From: JBGSYJ01 sp041750915
Lineage (GTDB): Bacteria > Acidobacteriota > Thermoanaerobaculia > Gp7-AA8
Assembly (NCBI GenBank): GCA_041750915.1
Contig: JBGSYJ010000069.1
Location: 59,385 to 123,384 of the forward strand
Reading direction: 5' to 3'
DNA: 64,000 bases
Made by a program: the position numbers and the translations under genes. Numbering within the stretch: position 1 is the stretch's first letter; every line of letters starts with the position of its first letter. The notes under the pieces were generated by a model that worked only from the letters and a program-made list of their open reading frames with translations, was not told where the DNA came from and made no database searches. Below are positions 51,463-59,771 of this stretch, one piece after another.

Positions 51463-52281
51463 TCATGATTCCAAAGGGGAGGAGCGATTCGGAACGATGA
51501 AGACGGGCCGGTCGGCGTGGCGGATCACATACTCGCTGACTCCACGTATGGTGCCCTCTGGCTCGCAGCGTGGCGTCAACACGATGGAAGGACACGCTTC
51601 ATTCTCCGCCGTCCGGAGCAACTCACGTTCGGAGTCGACCATCAAGGACCTGGTTGCGATTCGAGGCACTGCCGCCCGCCAACGGCTCAATCGCGCCTGT
51701 GCTTCCGGCTCGGACTCCTCGGTCGTTGCCGCAAACACGGCTTCGGTCGCCGGTATGCTTTCCATCCATTCGATGAACTCAGGCGGAGGTGAGTGATCGT
51801 CGACGACTACCAGGAGGCGCTCCATCCCGAAAGGCTTCCGGATCCCGTAGCGGACCGCGAGAATGGGGACGACGCAGTTTCCGAGGACTTTCAACGTGGT
51901 CGAGCCAATGAGAAGGTGGGGGATGTGGTGTCGAGCGTGCGTCGCCATCACGATCAAGTCTGCCTGCTCGTCCTGGGCCGTCGCCGCGATCTCCGAGGTG
52001 ACGTCGGGTCCCGTCCTGACGATCAGCCGGGTGTGCAGATTTTCGTCTGCGCGATGGATGTGACGCTGCAGAACTTCCAGTTCGCGATGCTCGACGTACT
52101 CGTAGACCGATGCGTCGGCCGGGAATCTGAGGGTGTCGCGATTGGAAGGCCGGGTGATCCTGACATGCAGCACGATGATTTCGGCGCCGGACAGCCCGGC
52201 AGCGCGAACGGCGGAGTCGAAAACCCAGCGGGAGGCGGTAGAGAAATCCGTTGGTACGAGAATTCTGCGCCACGGATACAT
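51463..52281 (-). CDS. Tandem universal stress protein (UspA)
   Basis: A 272-residue protein with two Usp-fold repeats. The first (1 to about 145) is canonical: RILVPTDFSTASRWVF, IIVLHVRITRP, and the nucleotide-binding loop IVMATHARHHIPHLLIGSTT. The second (about 155-272) is degenerate (ERLLVVVDDHSPPPEF, CPSIVLTPRCEPEG, HADRPVFIVP). Usp proteins bind ATP or AMP and respond to stress and arrest. It is a single gene. Target unknown. Confidence 0.9.
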   Translation of the reverse strand: MYPWRRILVPTDFSTASRWVFDSAVRAAGLSGAEIIVLHVRITRPSNRDTLRFPADASVYEYVEHRELEVLQRHIHRADENLHTRLIVRTGPDVTSEIAATAQDEQADLIVMATHARHHIPHLLIGSTTLKVLGNCVVPILAVRYGIRKPFGMERLLVVVDDHSPPPEFIEWMESIPATEAVFAATTEESEPEAQARLSRWRAAVPRIATRSLMVDSERELLRTAENEACPSIVLTPRCEPEGTIRGVSEYVIRHADRPVFIVPNRSSPLES

Positions 52282-52320
52282 CTGAGGATCCTACCAGAGA
52301 AGGCGGGCCTCCGAGGGAGT

Positions 52321-52935
52321 TCAGGGGCCTTCGGAAGGCCGAAGCTCAGACGCTTCACTCATGGGGGCCGGCGCCGCTTGCGCGATTCTTGTCTGAGGTG
52401 GGGCCGGAGGCCGGATGATGTAGCGGATCACTGTTCCCGTGCCGTCAGCGCCTTCGACAACCTGAAGGATGACCTGATTCTTGTCGAGACCCAGAGTGTC
52501 CCCCGGAATGAAGGGATCCTGCATGGCCTCGTTGAGCCGGACTTCAATCGAGCGTTGAATCTGATTGCTGGGTGGGAATGGCCGGATCGGCTCAAATCCC
52601 CGGAATTGCGCGAGGTAAGTCACGTAGTAATGCCAGACCTGCGGAAAGGAGTCGCGAGTCGAGAGCGTGTAGACGGTCGACTGCGATCCATACCGGTTCG
52701 AGACCATCGAAAGGTCGCGGCGGGTTAGGTCACCATCATAGGTCGCGCCCGCATAGAAGGGGATTGCGGGACTGATGGTTTGCAGCTTCCGGGCGGGGTC
52801 TACTGTAACGGGAGGCGCAGCCTCCCCTGAGGGAGCAGTCGAGGTCTGGGCGGCAGTCTGCTCGCCACCCGTGCATCCCGAAAGGGACAGGGAGAGAAGT
52901 GCCAGCAGAATATGAGGCTTACGAAGAATCATCAA
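52321..52935 (-). CDS. Lipoprotein of unknown function
   Basis: A 204-residue lipoprotein: hydrophobic signal ILLALLSLSLSGC with Cys21 as the lipidated residue, then a Thr/Ala/Pro linker (about 22-45) and a globular part (ISPAIPFYAGATYDGD, SFPQVWHYYVTYLAQFRGFE, IRYIIRPPAP). No family is recognised. It likely lies at a membrane surface. It is preceded by a divergently oriented gene pair and followed by the Usp gene on the same strand. Confidence 0.75.
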   Translation of the reverse strand: MMILRKPHILLALLSLSLSGCTGGEQTAAQTSTAPSGEAAPPVTVDPARKLQTISPAIPFYAGATYDGDLTRRDLSMVSNRYGSQSTVYTLSTRDSFPQVWHYYVTYLAQFRGFEPIRPFPPSNQIQRSIEVRLNEAMQDPFIPGDTLGLDKNQVILQVVEGADGTGTVIRYIIRPPAPPQTRIAQAAPAPMSEASELRPSEGP

Positions 52936-52967
52936 CCTCCTATAAGAGCAAGCGGTGTGCCGCTATT

Positions 52968-53465
52968 TCAATGGACGGCCGGGGCTCGTTTCGTACGTCT
53001 GGAGGCGCTGCGGAGCAATTCGAGGGCTGTCTGGCCCCCGTACCTCTGCACGATCTTCTCGTCATACTCGTCAGATACCGTGGCCACGTTGTTCAGAGAG
53101 GCGATGAGCTGGTCGGGCTGAAGCCTGCGGCCGAGGAAGGAATGCGAGTAGAAAACGTCGGATTCAACCAGACTGAACGCGCCGAGGTGGATCTCTGAGT
53201 TCAGCTGCAGGAGCTCATGCATGAGCTCGAAAGAAGGCTCGACGCCCTGCACGCAGAATGCAAGAATTTCGATGACCGCATCGTCGTCTTCGTATGGCTC
53301 GATCGAGATCTCCACGATGGTCGTCCCGTACTTGAGATAGAAATCGCAATGCTCCGCGTCGTCGAAGTGTTCGTCGACGAGCTCGTCCAGATAGGCTTTG
53401 ACCTTCCGGTAGACTTCTTCCTGGCAGGGTGTATGAAATTGTGTGCGTGCGTTCACGATCCCCAT
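52968..53465 (-). CDS. YbjN-like (type III secretion chaperone fold) protein
   Basis: A 165-residue soluble protein. KVKAYLDELVDEHFDDAEHCDFYLKYG, VEISIEPYEDDDAVIEILAFCVQGVEP and LMHELLQLNSEIHLGAFSLVESD resemble the YbjN/T3S-chaperone-like fold used by many bacterial proteins of unknown role. No partner effector is adjacent. Its start is 28 bases from the divergent RlmI-like gene, so the two promoters must overlap. GTG a few codons inside is an alternative start. Confidence 0.6.
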   Translation of the reverse strand: MGIVNARTQFHTPCQEEVYRKVKAYLDELVDEHFDDAEHCDFYLKYGTTIVEISIEPYEDDDAVIEILAFCVQGVEPSFELMHELLQLNSEIHLGAFSLVESDVFYSHSFLGRRLQPDQLIASLNNVATVSDEYDEKIVQRYGGQTALELLRSASRRTKRAPAVH

Positions 53466-53493
53466 TCTAGCTCGAAACAGCGCGAGGTTTCAG

Positions 53494-54690
53494 ATGAGTG
53501 ATGTCTTTGAGCCGCAGCGCCGGCGCAAACTCGTGCTGCGGGAAGGAAAAGAGCGAGCCCTGGCGAATCAGCATCCGTGGATCTTCAGCGGCGCGATCGC
53601 CCGGGAAGAGGGCCCGGAGGATGCAGCAGTGGCAGACCTTTTCGATCGGTCAGGCACTCTGCTCGCCTCCGGTTTCCACTCCCGTCATTCACAGATCCGC
53701 CTTCGGGTGATGACGTTCGGAGAGCCGTTCGAAAGGCCGGTTCTGATAGAACGAATCCGCGCGGCTCTCGCCTTCCGTCGAACGATCTGCCCTGACTCAA
53801 CAGATCTGCTGCGGTTGATTCACGCCGAAGGCGATCGGCTCGGAGGTCTCATCGTCGATCGTTATGCCGATCTTCTCGTCGTGGAGATCACCTCCGCGGG
53901 TCTCGAGCAGGTACGCGATACCGTCCTTGACGTTCTGCAGGAGGAAGTGCGTCCTCGTGGAATCCTGATGGCGAACGATGGTCCTGCCCGACGTATCGAG
54001 CGACTTTCGGCGGAGAGCGAAGCGATCGGAGACTTTCCCGACGAGGTCACCGCGCGCGAACATGGTCTTTCTTTCATCATCGAGCCGCGAAAGGGACAGA
54101 AGACGGGGTTCTTCATCGACCAACGCGAAAATCGGCGTTTTCTCCGGAGCATCTCGGTGGAGCGGGACATCCTGAACCTTTTTTCGTACAGCGGAGGGTT
54201 CGGGGTTTACGCGGTCGCTGGAGGCGCTCGAAGCGTGGAGGAGGTCGACATCTCTCAGAGAGCGATCGATCTCGCGCGCCGCAACCATGAGATGAACGCC
54301 GGCAGTTCGGTCGTCACATTCATAGTGGCGGATGCATTCGAGTACGTGCGCTTGCTCGAGGGCGAGAGCCGGCGGTTTGATGTCATCGTCTGTGATCCTC
54401 CCGCGTTCGCGCGAAGCCGTCGTGACGTCGACAAAGCTGCAAGGGGCTACAAGGACATCAACCTTCATGCGCTTCGGCTGATACGGCCGGGCGGTTATCT
54501 CCTCACCTTCTCGTGCTCGGGCCACATCGACGCAGATCTGTTTCAGAAGATCGTTTTTGCTGCTTCTGTCGACGCGGGACGGGAAGTTGCGATCGTCGGG
54601 AGGATGGGAGCCGGAATGGATCACCCCATTTCCATCTACTGTCCAGAGAGCGAGTATCTGAAGGGCCTGGTGCTGCGAGTGGGTGAGTGA
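53494..54690 (+). CDS. RlmI-like 23S rRNA methyltransferase
   Basis: A 398-residue SAM-dependent methyltransferase. The N-terminus (1 to about 75) is a PUA domain (RRKLVLREGKERALANQHPWIFSGAI). The catalytic Rossmann domain has NLFSYSGGFGVYAVAGGARSV (SAM loop), VEEVDISQRAID, VIVCDPPAFARS (motif IV) and LTFSCSGHI (motif VI). This matches RlmI, which makes m5C in 23S rRNA, although the catalytic cysteine arrangement should be checked for position. ATG 53494 has GAGG six bases upstream and replaces an earlier in-frame ATG. Confidence 0.88.
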   Translation: MSDVFEPQRRRKLVLREGKERALANQHPWIFSGAIAREEGPEDAAVADLFDRSGTLLASGFHSRHSQIRLRVMTFGEPFERPVLIERIRAALAFRRTICPDSTDLLRLIHAEGDRLGGLIVDRYADLLVVEITSAGLEQVRDTVLDVLQEEVRPRGILMANDGPARRIERLSAESEAIGDFPDEVTAREHGLSFIIEPRKGQKTGFFIDQRENRRFLRSISVERDILNLFSYSGGFGVYAVAGGARSVEEVDISQRAIDLARRNHEMNAGSSVVTFIVADAFEYVRLLEGESRRFDVIVCDPPAFARSRRDVDKAARGYKDINLHALRLIRPGGYLLTFSCSGHIDADLFQKIVFAASVDAGREVAIVGRMGAGMDHPISIYCPESEYLKGLVLRVGE

Positions 54691-54816
54691 GGATGCCGGC
54701 GGGACCTCAGCGCGAGAATGATGTGTCATTGCGAGATGAACGCCGATGCGGCGCGCAGATGCGTTCGCACGCTTCCGCAACTCCGTTCGCCGACCGTGCG
54801 AGAGCGCGCGACAGCT

Positions 54817-55134
54817 TAGCCCCGGGGCTCCGCCCCAATGGCGTCAACTTAACGAAGGAAACGAATGCAGACGCCCCCCCTCGTGCTCTCCCTCTCCCCG
54901 CGAAGTCGGGGAGAGGGTGGCGTGCGGCATCCGCGCAGACGTCGAGGACTTGCACGATCGTCGCACGCCGGGAGAGGGGCGTCGCGAGCTTGCAGCTTCA
55001 GACGCCGATCGCCCCCAGATGAGCTGGTTGCGCGGCCCCTCACCCCTTGCCCCTCTCCCCGTTCACACGGGGAGAGGGGTATGCAGCTTGTCGCCGCGCT
55101 TAAGTTGACGCCATTGGGACGGAGCCCGGGGCTA
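54817..55134. repeat. Family B inverted repeat, copy 2, split by family C
   Basis: Left arm 54817-54852 and right arm 55099-55134 are near-perfect inverses (TAGCCCCGG..., CCAATGGCGTCAACTTAA). They are split at the CTTAA centre by 246 bp holding a complete family C element. Copy 1 (8655-8835) is split at the same place, by a family A element. Confidence 0.8.
54883..55080. repeat. Family C ~197-bp three-hairpin repeat, copy 2
   Basis: In opposite orientation to 19633-19829. The first 45 bases and the right end are almost identical to the reverse complement of copy 1; the inside differs. The hairpins CTCTCCCCGCGAAGTC and CTCTCCCCGTTCACAC with their complements flank a GGGAGAGGGG block. It lies inside family B. 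Confidence 0.85.
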
Positions 55135-55259
55135 GCCTGTGCGGCGCGCTTTCGCGCTCAATGAACACCGGCGAGCTCGATCCGATGTGGCTCACGAAAA
55201 ATGATTCACGGACTCTCACGACTCCTCCCTTCTTCCCCTCGACGAGGTAAACTTGCCGG

Positions 55260-57059
55260 ATGTCGGTCTCAGAGACTCCGAAGGGGAAATCAGCAGTCGA
55301 AATTACGGTTGCGCACCTCGGTGAGCTACTGCGGGCGGCCGGATTTATCGACGATCAGCAGCACGCCGAATTGCAGAACGTCGACCGGCAGTCGCGCTTG
55401 CAGGCCCGGTCGAGAACTCGATCGGAGGAGACTCCGAGTCCGTTCAAGGCTGTCACCGCGATGAATCTCACGGACAGCTCCGGGCAGGGGACGAGGCTCG
55501 ACGAGTACCTCCTGGCGCGTCTTGTGGCTGAAGAGGCTTCACTCCCATTTCATAAGATCGACGCGCTCAAGCTCGATGTGGAGTTCGTCGAGTCGAAGAT
55601 CTCGCGGCCGTTCGCCCGGAAGCACATGATGCTTCCGCTGCAGGTCCGCAATGGCCGGCTGGTAGTCGCCGTGGTCAACCCGTTCGACCGGACTTCGATC
55701 GACTCGTACCGCACGATCGCCGGCCTGGAGCTTGACCTTGTAGTCGCTGCCGAACCCGATGTGCTGCAGGTGGTCAACGAGCTGTACGGCTTTCGTTCAT
55801 CGGTTACGAAAGCGGAGCGGGACCTCAAGACGGGGTTCGATTTCGGGAATCTTGAGCAGTACGTCCGTCTGAAGTCAGGCAACGACCTCGAGACCAGCGA
55901 TCAGCACATCGTGAACGCTGTGGACTACATGCTGCAGCATGCGTATGACTCCAGAGCATCCGACATTCATATCGAGCCGAAGCGGGACTATGCGCAGATT
56001 CGATTCCGAATTGATGGAATCCTGCACGAGATGCAGCGTGTCCCAAAGATCGTGAACCTCGCCGTGACCTCGCGCCTCAAGACGATGTGCAGGATGGACA
56101 TTGCCGAAAAGCGCAGGCCGCAGGATGGAAGGATCAAGACAGAACGCGAAGGCAAAGAGATCGAGCTACGAGTTTCGACACTGCCTACGGCTTTCGGGGA
56201 GAAGGTCGTCATGCGTATCTTCGATCCCGACGTGATGATCCGCGATCTGTCCGGCCTCGGCTTCTATGACGACGAGCTCAAGACATTCAGCGAATGGATA
56301 CGAAGGCCCCACGGCATCATCCTGGTGACGGGACCCACAGGATCAGGGAAGACCGTCACGCTCTATTCGGCTCTGAGAGCGGTCTACACGCCCGAGGTGA
56401 ACATCACCACGATCGAGGAACCGGTGGAGATGATCTGGGAGGACTTCAATCAGACGTCGGTCCAGCCGAAAGTCGGGATCACATTCGCATCGGCGCTCCG
56501 CACGATTCTTCGCCAGGACCCCGACATCATCATGGTCGGTGAGATCCGGGACGGGGAAACTGCCCAGAACGCTGTGCAGGCAGCCTTGACCGGCCATCTG
56601 GTCTTTTCGACCCTCCACACCAACGACTCGGCTGCATCGGTGACCCGACTGGTGGACCTCGGCATTCAGCCCTTTCTGATTTCCTCCACACTCATTGGCG
56701 CGATGGCACAACGCCTGGTGCGCAAGATATGTGTCGACTGCAGGCGGAATCGCCCGTTGACCCCCGAGGAAGCGGCGATGCTGAACCTCACGGCGCCTCC
56801 CGGCAAGAGGATCATCGTGAAGGAAGGAGCCGGATGCATGCGCTGCCGCAATACCGGCTATTACGGGCGAACCGGAATCTTCGAGATTCTCACGATCGAC
56901 AACCCGATCCGCGACCTCATCGACCGGTCTGAAGACTTCATCAAAATCAAGGAAGCCGCGGTGAAGAAGGGAATGAAGAGCCTGCGACAATCGGCTCTGC
57001 GCAAGCTGGCCGAGGGTGTGACGACCTTCGAGGAAGTGGTAAGAGTCACGGGAATCTGA
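55260..57059 (+). CDS. Type IV pilus/type II secretion ATPase (PilB/GspE family)
   Basis: A 599-residue hexameric motor ATPase. An N-terminal MshEN-like domain (EYLLARLVAEEASLPF, SKISRPFARKHMMLPLQV) is followed by the ATPase core: Walker A GPTGSGKTVTLYSAL (near 360), the acidic Asp box and Walker B (RQDPDIIMVGEIRDGETA), and His box LVFSTLHTNDSAAS. Two C-x2-C pairs (CVDC and CMRC) form the zinc knuckle of GspE/PilB. No pilin, PilC or PilT gene is in the window, so it is an isolated gene here, as often in Acidobacteriota. Confidence 0.93.
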   Translation: MSVSETPKGKSAVEITVAHLGELLRAAGFIDDQQHAELQNVDRQSRLQARSRTRSEETPSPFKAVTAMNLTDSSGQGTRLDEYLLARLVAEEASLPFHKIDALKLDVEFVESKISRPFARKHMMLPLQVRNGRLVVAVVNPFDRTSIDSYRTIAGLELDLVVAAEPDVLQVVNELYGFRSSVTKAERDLKTGFDFGNLEQYVRLKSGNDLETSDQHIVNAVDYMLQHAYDSRASDIHIEPKRDYAQIRFRIDGILHEMQRVPKIVNLAVTSRLKTMCRMDIAEKRRPQDGRIKTEREGKEIELRVSTLPTAFGEKVVMRIFDPDVMIRDLSGLGFYDDELKTFSEWIRRPHGIILVTGPTGSGKTVTLYSALRAVYTPEVNITTIEEPVEMIWEDFNQTSVQPKVGITFASALRTILRQDPDIIMVGEIRDGETAQNAVQAALTGHLVFSTLHTNDSAASVTRLVDLGIQPFLISSTLIGAMAQRLVRKICVDCRRNRPLTPEEAAMLNLTAPPGKRIIVKEGAGCMRCRNTGYYGRTGIFEILTIDNPIRDLIDRSEDFIKIKEAAVKKGMKSLRQSALRKLAEGVTTFEEVVRVTGI

Positions 57060-57065
57060 CCGCAC

Positions 57066-57272
57066 GCCCACCCAGGTTGTGAGTTGTGCCCGCCCCCCGC
57101 CGGCACAGTTGTGGGTTGTGCACACCCACCCGCCCTCACGGTTCTGAGTTCGGAGTTCCTGCTCAACCACCCCTCGCTCCGGGATTTGAGTTTGAACGGG
57201 GGGGTGGGAACTCACAACCCAGAACCGTGTGGGTGGGAGGGAGTGCACAACCCACAACTGGCTGGGAGGGGG
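57066..57272. repeat. Heptamer repeat array with inverted arms (TGAGTTG type)
   Basis: The left arm has GGTTGTGAGTTGTG, GTTGTGGGTTGTG and GTTCTGAGTT blocks with CCCGCC spacers; after a ~40-base centre the inverted CTCACAACCC, CACAACCCACAAC blocks follow. It has the same layout as 35215-35560 and ends three bases from the tRNA-Arg gene. Confidence 0.8.
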
Positions 57273-57274
57273 AG

Positions 57275-57351
57275 TGGTGCGCCCAAGAGGATTTGAACCT
57301 CTGACCTACAGCTTCGGAGGCTGTCGCTCTATCCAGCTGAGCTATGGGCGC
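57275..57351 (-). tRNA. tRNA-Arg (anticodon CCG)
   Basis: Acceptor GCGCCCA with TGGGCGC, A73 and CCA encoded. Anticodon loop CTCCGAA gives CCG. The T-loop is GGTTCAAATCC. It is oriented away from prs. Confidence 0.95.
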
Positions 57352-57470
57352 GAGAAGGCAGGCATTGTACGGGATATACCCGATGTGCTCAACGTGAACC
57401 GCAGTGCGGTCAGGAAAATTCATCACGCTGCCAGATCATCTGGTATCACAACGGTGGGGCGGTGGAGAGG

Positions 57471-57580
57471 GCGGGCGGGAACTCACAACCCACAACCCAC
57501 AACTCACAACCGGGCGGGTGGCCGGGGAAGGGCGGGAACTCACAACTCACAACTCAGAACTCACAACCGGGTGGGCGGTG
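57471..57580. repeat. Heptamer repeat arm (inverted TGAGTTG type)
   Basis: CTCACAA, CCCACAA, CCCACAA, CTCACAA units with a period of seven, then a GGGCGGGTGG spacer and a second block. Only one orientation is present. It lies just upstream of the prs promoter region and may affect it. Confidence 0.75.
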
Positions 57581-57614
57581 GGAAGAGGGCGCTATCATTT
57601 TCGCCATCCGTTTG

Positions 57615-57620
57615 TATAAT
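57615..57620 (+). promoter_or_regulatory. Candidate -10 box for prs
   Basis: A perfect TATAAT preceded by TTTG lies 36 bases before the prs start. No good -35 is visible, so this is tentative. Confidence 0.4.
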
Positions 57621-57655
57621 CCAACTCCGTTCCGCGCGAGGCTTCCGCTGCTGAA

Positions 57656-58600
57656 ATGTACGGCCCCTTAAAAATTTTCACTGGACGAGCTCACCCCTCG
57701 CTTGCGCACGAGATCTGCGGGATCCTCGGCGTTGAGCCCGGTCGCGCTGCGCTCTACAACTTTTCGGACGGCGAGAACTACGCGCAGATCGACGAGAACG
57801 TGCGCGGGGCCGATGTGTTCATCATCCAGCCGACATCGCCGCCGGTGAATGACAACCTGATGGAACTGCTGATCATGCTCGATGCATTCAAGCGTTCCTC
57901 GGCAAGCAGAGTCACCGCTGTGATCCCGTATTACGGTTATGCCAGGCAGGACCGAAAAGACAAGCCGAGGGTTCCCATCACATCCAAGCTGGTGGCCGAT
58001 CTGATCACCGCCGCGGGCGCGAGCCGAGTCCTCACTCTCGATCTTCATGCCCCGCAGATTCAGGGTTTCTTCGATATTCCGGTGGACCATCTTTTCGCTG
58101 CGCCGGTCATCATCCGGTATCTGAAATCTCTCGATCTCGAGGATCTCACGATCGTTTCACCCGATGCGGGCGGCGTCGAGCGGGCGAGGGCCTATGCCAA
58201 GAGGCTCGGAGCGACCCTCGCGATCATCGACAAACGGCGCATCGCGAAGAATCAGACGCAGGTCATGCACATCATCGGTGAAGTTGAAGGCCGTAACGTG
58301 TTCATCGTAGATGACATAATCGATACGGGGGGAACGCTCATCGAATCGGTCAAGGCTCTCCACCAGCAGGGCGCGAAGTCCATTTCAGCCTGCTGCACCC
58401 ACGCTGTCCTGTCTGGTCCGGCAATCCAGCGGATCAACAATTCGGAGCTCGAGCAGGTTGTGGTGACGAATTCGATGCCGATGGGAGAGAAAGAGGCCGA
58501 GAGCGATCGGCTCAGGACGCTGTCGATTGCAGACCTGCTGTCCGAGGCAATCAAGCGTATCCATAGCGAGGATTCCGTCAGTTCGCTGTTTGAGATGTAG
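57656..58600 (+). CDS. prs: Ribose-phosphate pyrophosphokinase
   Basis: A 314-residue PRPP synthetase that makes PRPP from ribose 5-phosphate and ATP for purine, pyrimidine, His and Trp pathways. Marks: FSDGENYAQIDENVRGADVFI, YYGYARQDRKDKPR, the PRPP-binding loop VFIVDDIIDTGGTL and SPDAGGVERARAYAK. Its position upstream of rplY is the common bacterial order. Confidence 0.97.
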   Translation: MYGPLKIFTGRAHPSLAHEICGILGVEPGRAALYNFSDGENYAQIDENVRGADVFIIQPTSPPVNDNLMELLIMLDAFKRSSASRVTAVIPYYGYARQDRKDKPRVPITSKLVADLITAAGASRVLTLDLHAPQIQGFFDIPVDHLFAAPVIIRYLKSLDLEDLTIVSPDAGGVERARAYAKRLGATLAIIDKRRIAKNQTQVMHIIGEVEGRNVFIVDDIIDTGGTLIESVKALHQQGAKSISACCTHAVLSGPAIQRINNSELEQVVVTNSMPMGEKEAESDRLRTLSIADLLSEAIKRIHSEDSVSSLFEM

Positions 58601-58611
58601 GGTCGGGGGAA

Positions 58612-58808
58612 AGTAGACAGTACACAGTAGACAGAAGACAGTAGGCCCCCACCCGGTCAAAGGGGGGCGATACTGACCACTCTGGAATCAGGCGGGCGTG
58701 ACCTTCCTCCGCCCGCCTGCCGTTCCCCACGCTGCGAACTTCAATTTCACCGCGTGGTCTGGGCGGCGGCCCCCCTACAGTCTTCTGTCTACTGTATTCT
58801 GTCTACTA
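58612..58808. repeat. Family E heptamer element, copy 2 (AGTAGAC arms)
   Basis: The left arm AGTAGAC-AGTACAC-AGTAGAC-AGAAGAC (58612-58646) and the inverted right arm CTACAGT-CTTCTGT-CTACTGT-ATTCTGT (58775-58808) flank a spacer whose right part (GCTGCGAACTTCAATT, then CGCGTGGTCTGGGCGG) matches copy 1 at 47134-47336. It fills the 281-bp gap between prs and rplY. Confidence 0.85.
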
Positions 58809-58881
58809 ACCATAGGAATTTTGTCCCCCCCGCGTCGCTTTTCAATCTGCCTGTACCGAATATCAAAGGAGTTGTTGCGTC

Positions 58882-59526
58882 ATGGCTGATCTCGAATTGG
58901 AAGTCTCCCGCCGCGAAGAGTCGGGTAAGGGAGTAGCACGGAAGCTTCGCCAGAAGGGCAGAGTGCCGGCCGTCGTCTACGGCGGACACAAGGAGGCGGT
59001 TTCCATCAGCGTGGACCAGAAGAGCGTTTCTGAGCTGGTCCGAAAGAGCGAGCATGGAATTCGTTCGATCTTTCTCCTGAAGATGTCCGACAGCGATCAG
59101 TCGCGTCACGCGATGATCAAAGACATTCAGATGAACCCGATCTCCCGGAAGATGAACCACATCGATTTTGTGAGGGTCGTGATGGACGAGGTGGTCCGGG
59201 TCACGATTCCGGTCCACGTGGAGGGCACCTCCATCGCCGTTAAGAATGGCGAAGGTGTTCTCGATTTCCAGGCGCGCGAGCTTCATGTCGAATGCCTTCC
59301 GGGTGCCATCCCGGATGAGTTCTCCGTCGATGTATCCGCATTGAATCTTCATGACGCGATTCGCGTGTCGGATCTTCAGGTGCCGGAAGGCGTCGAGATT
59401 CTCGAAGACCCTGATCGTATCGTCGTCAGCATCGCGACGCTTCGAGCGGAAATCGTCGAGGAGGTTGAGGCCGAAGCTGAGGCCGAACCGGAGTTGATCA
59501 AGAAGGGTAAGACCGAGGACGAGTAG
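58882..59526 (+). CDS. rplY: Ribosomal protein bL25 / Ctc, long form
   Basis: A 214-residue 5S rRNA-binding ribosomal protein in the long Ctc/TL5 form. The N-terminal L25 domain (LEVSRREESGKGVARKLRQKGRVPAVVYGG, then MNHIDFVRVVMDEVVRVTIPVHVEGTS) is followed by the Ctc-specific C-terminal beta domain (LHVECLPGAIPDEFSVDVSALNLHD) and an acidic Glu-rich tail. AAAGGAG lies ten bases before ATG 58882. It usually sits between prs and pth; here pth is absent and a repeat unit occupies the gap. Confidence 0.96.
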   Translation: MADLELEVSRREESGKGVARKLRQKGRVPAVVYGGHKEAVSISVDQKSVSELVRKSEHGIRSIFLLKMSDSDQSRHAMIKDIQMNPISRKMNHIDFVRVVMDEVVRVTIPVHVEGTSIAVKNGEGVLDFQARELHVECLPGAIPDEFSVDVSALNLHDAIRVSDLQVPEGVEILEDPDRIVVSIATLRAEIVEEVEAEAEAEPELIKKGKTEDE

Positions 59527-59535
59527 AGATTCATC

Positions 59536-59738
59536 CAGGGAGTCGGTTCCCCTCTCCCCGCGGGAGAGGGGTGAGGGAGCTTCTTCATCGCTTCAACCAG
59601 ACGCTTGATCCGCTCGAACACGATCTCCGGATTCACAAGAAGCTCTTCATTCTCGATCCGAGTGCATGAGTGTGATCGTACCTCGGGTTCCCTCACCCCT
59701 GACCCCTCTCCCACCGGGAGAGGGGCACCACCACCCTG
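59536..59738. mobile_element. Internally deleted derivative of the DUF559 unit (MITE-like)
   Basis: The outer ends match the 92-573 unit: CAGGG at the left and CACCCTG at the right, with the same CTCTCCC hairpins. It is 203 bp compared with 482. The central ~270 bp of the DUF559 gene is gone, and the left repeat has lost several bases around the former stop. The result is a short element with inverted ends, like a miniature transposable element. No target duplication is clear. Confidence 0.7.
59570..59663 (-). pseudogene. Remnant of a DUF559 nuclease gene
   Basis: Read on the minus strand this encodes RIENEELLVNPE followed by VFERIKRLVEAMKKLPHP, nearly identical to the last 30 residues of the intact DUF559 protein at 128-502. 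The start ATG is retained nearby but is joined out of frame to this tail and meets a TGA after six codons. The former stop codon is also lost. This is a decayed copy. Confidence 0.85.
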
Positions 59739-59771
59739 ATGCTAGAATCCTCTCGCCCGGCACGCGGGAGT

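Larger units (their letters stand above)
54691..55259. other. 569-bp gene-free stretch filled by nested repeats
   Basis: It contains the split family B repeat (54817-55134) with a family C repeat inside it (54883-55080). The flanks, 54691-54816 and 55135-55259, show no gene. Open frames across the region come from the repeat palindromes. Confidence 0.75.
57060..57655. other. 596-bp stretch with tRNA-Arg, repeats and prs upstream region
   Basis: Contents in order: heptamer arms 57066-57272, tRNA-Arg 57275-57351, a plain segment 57352-57470, heptamer arm 57471-57580, and a TATAAT candidate upstream of prs. No protein gene is supported. Confidence 0.7.
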
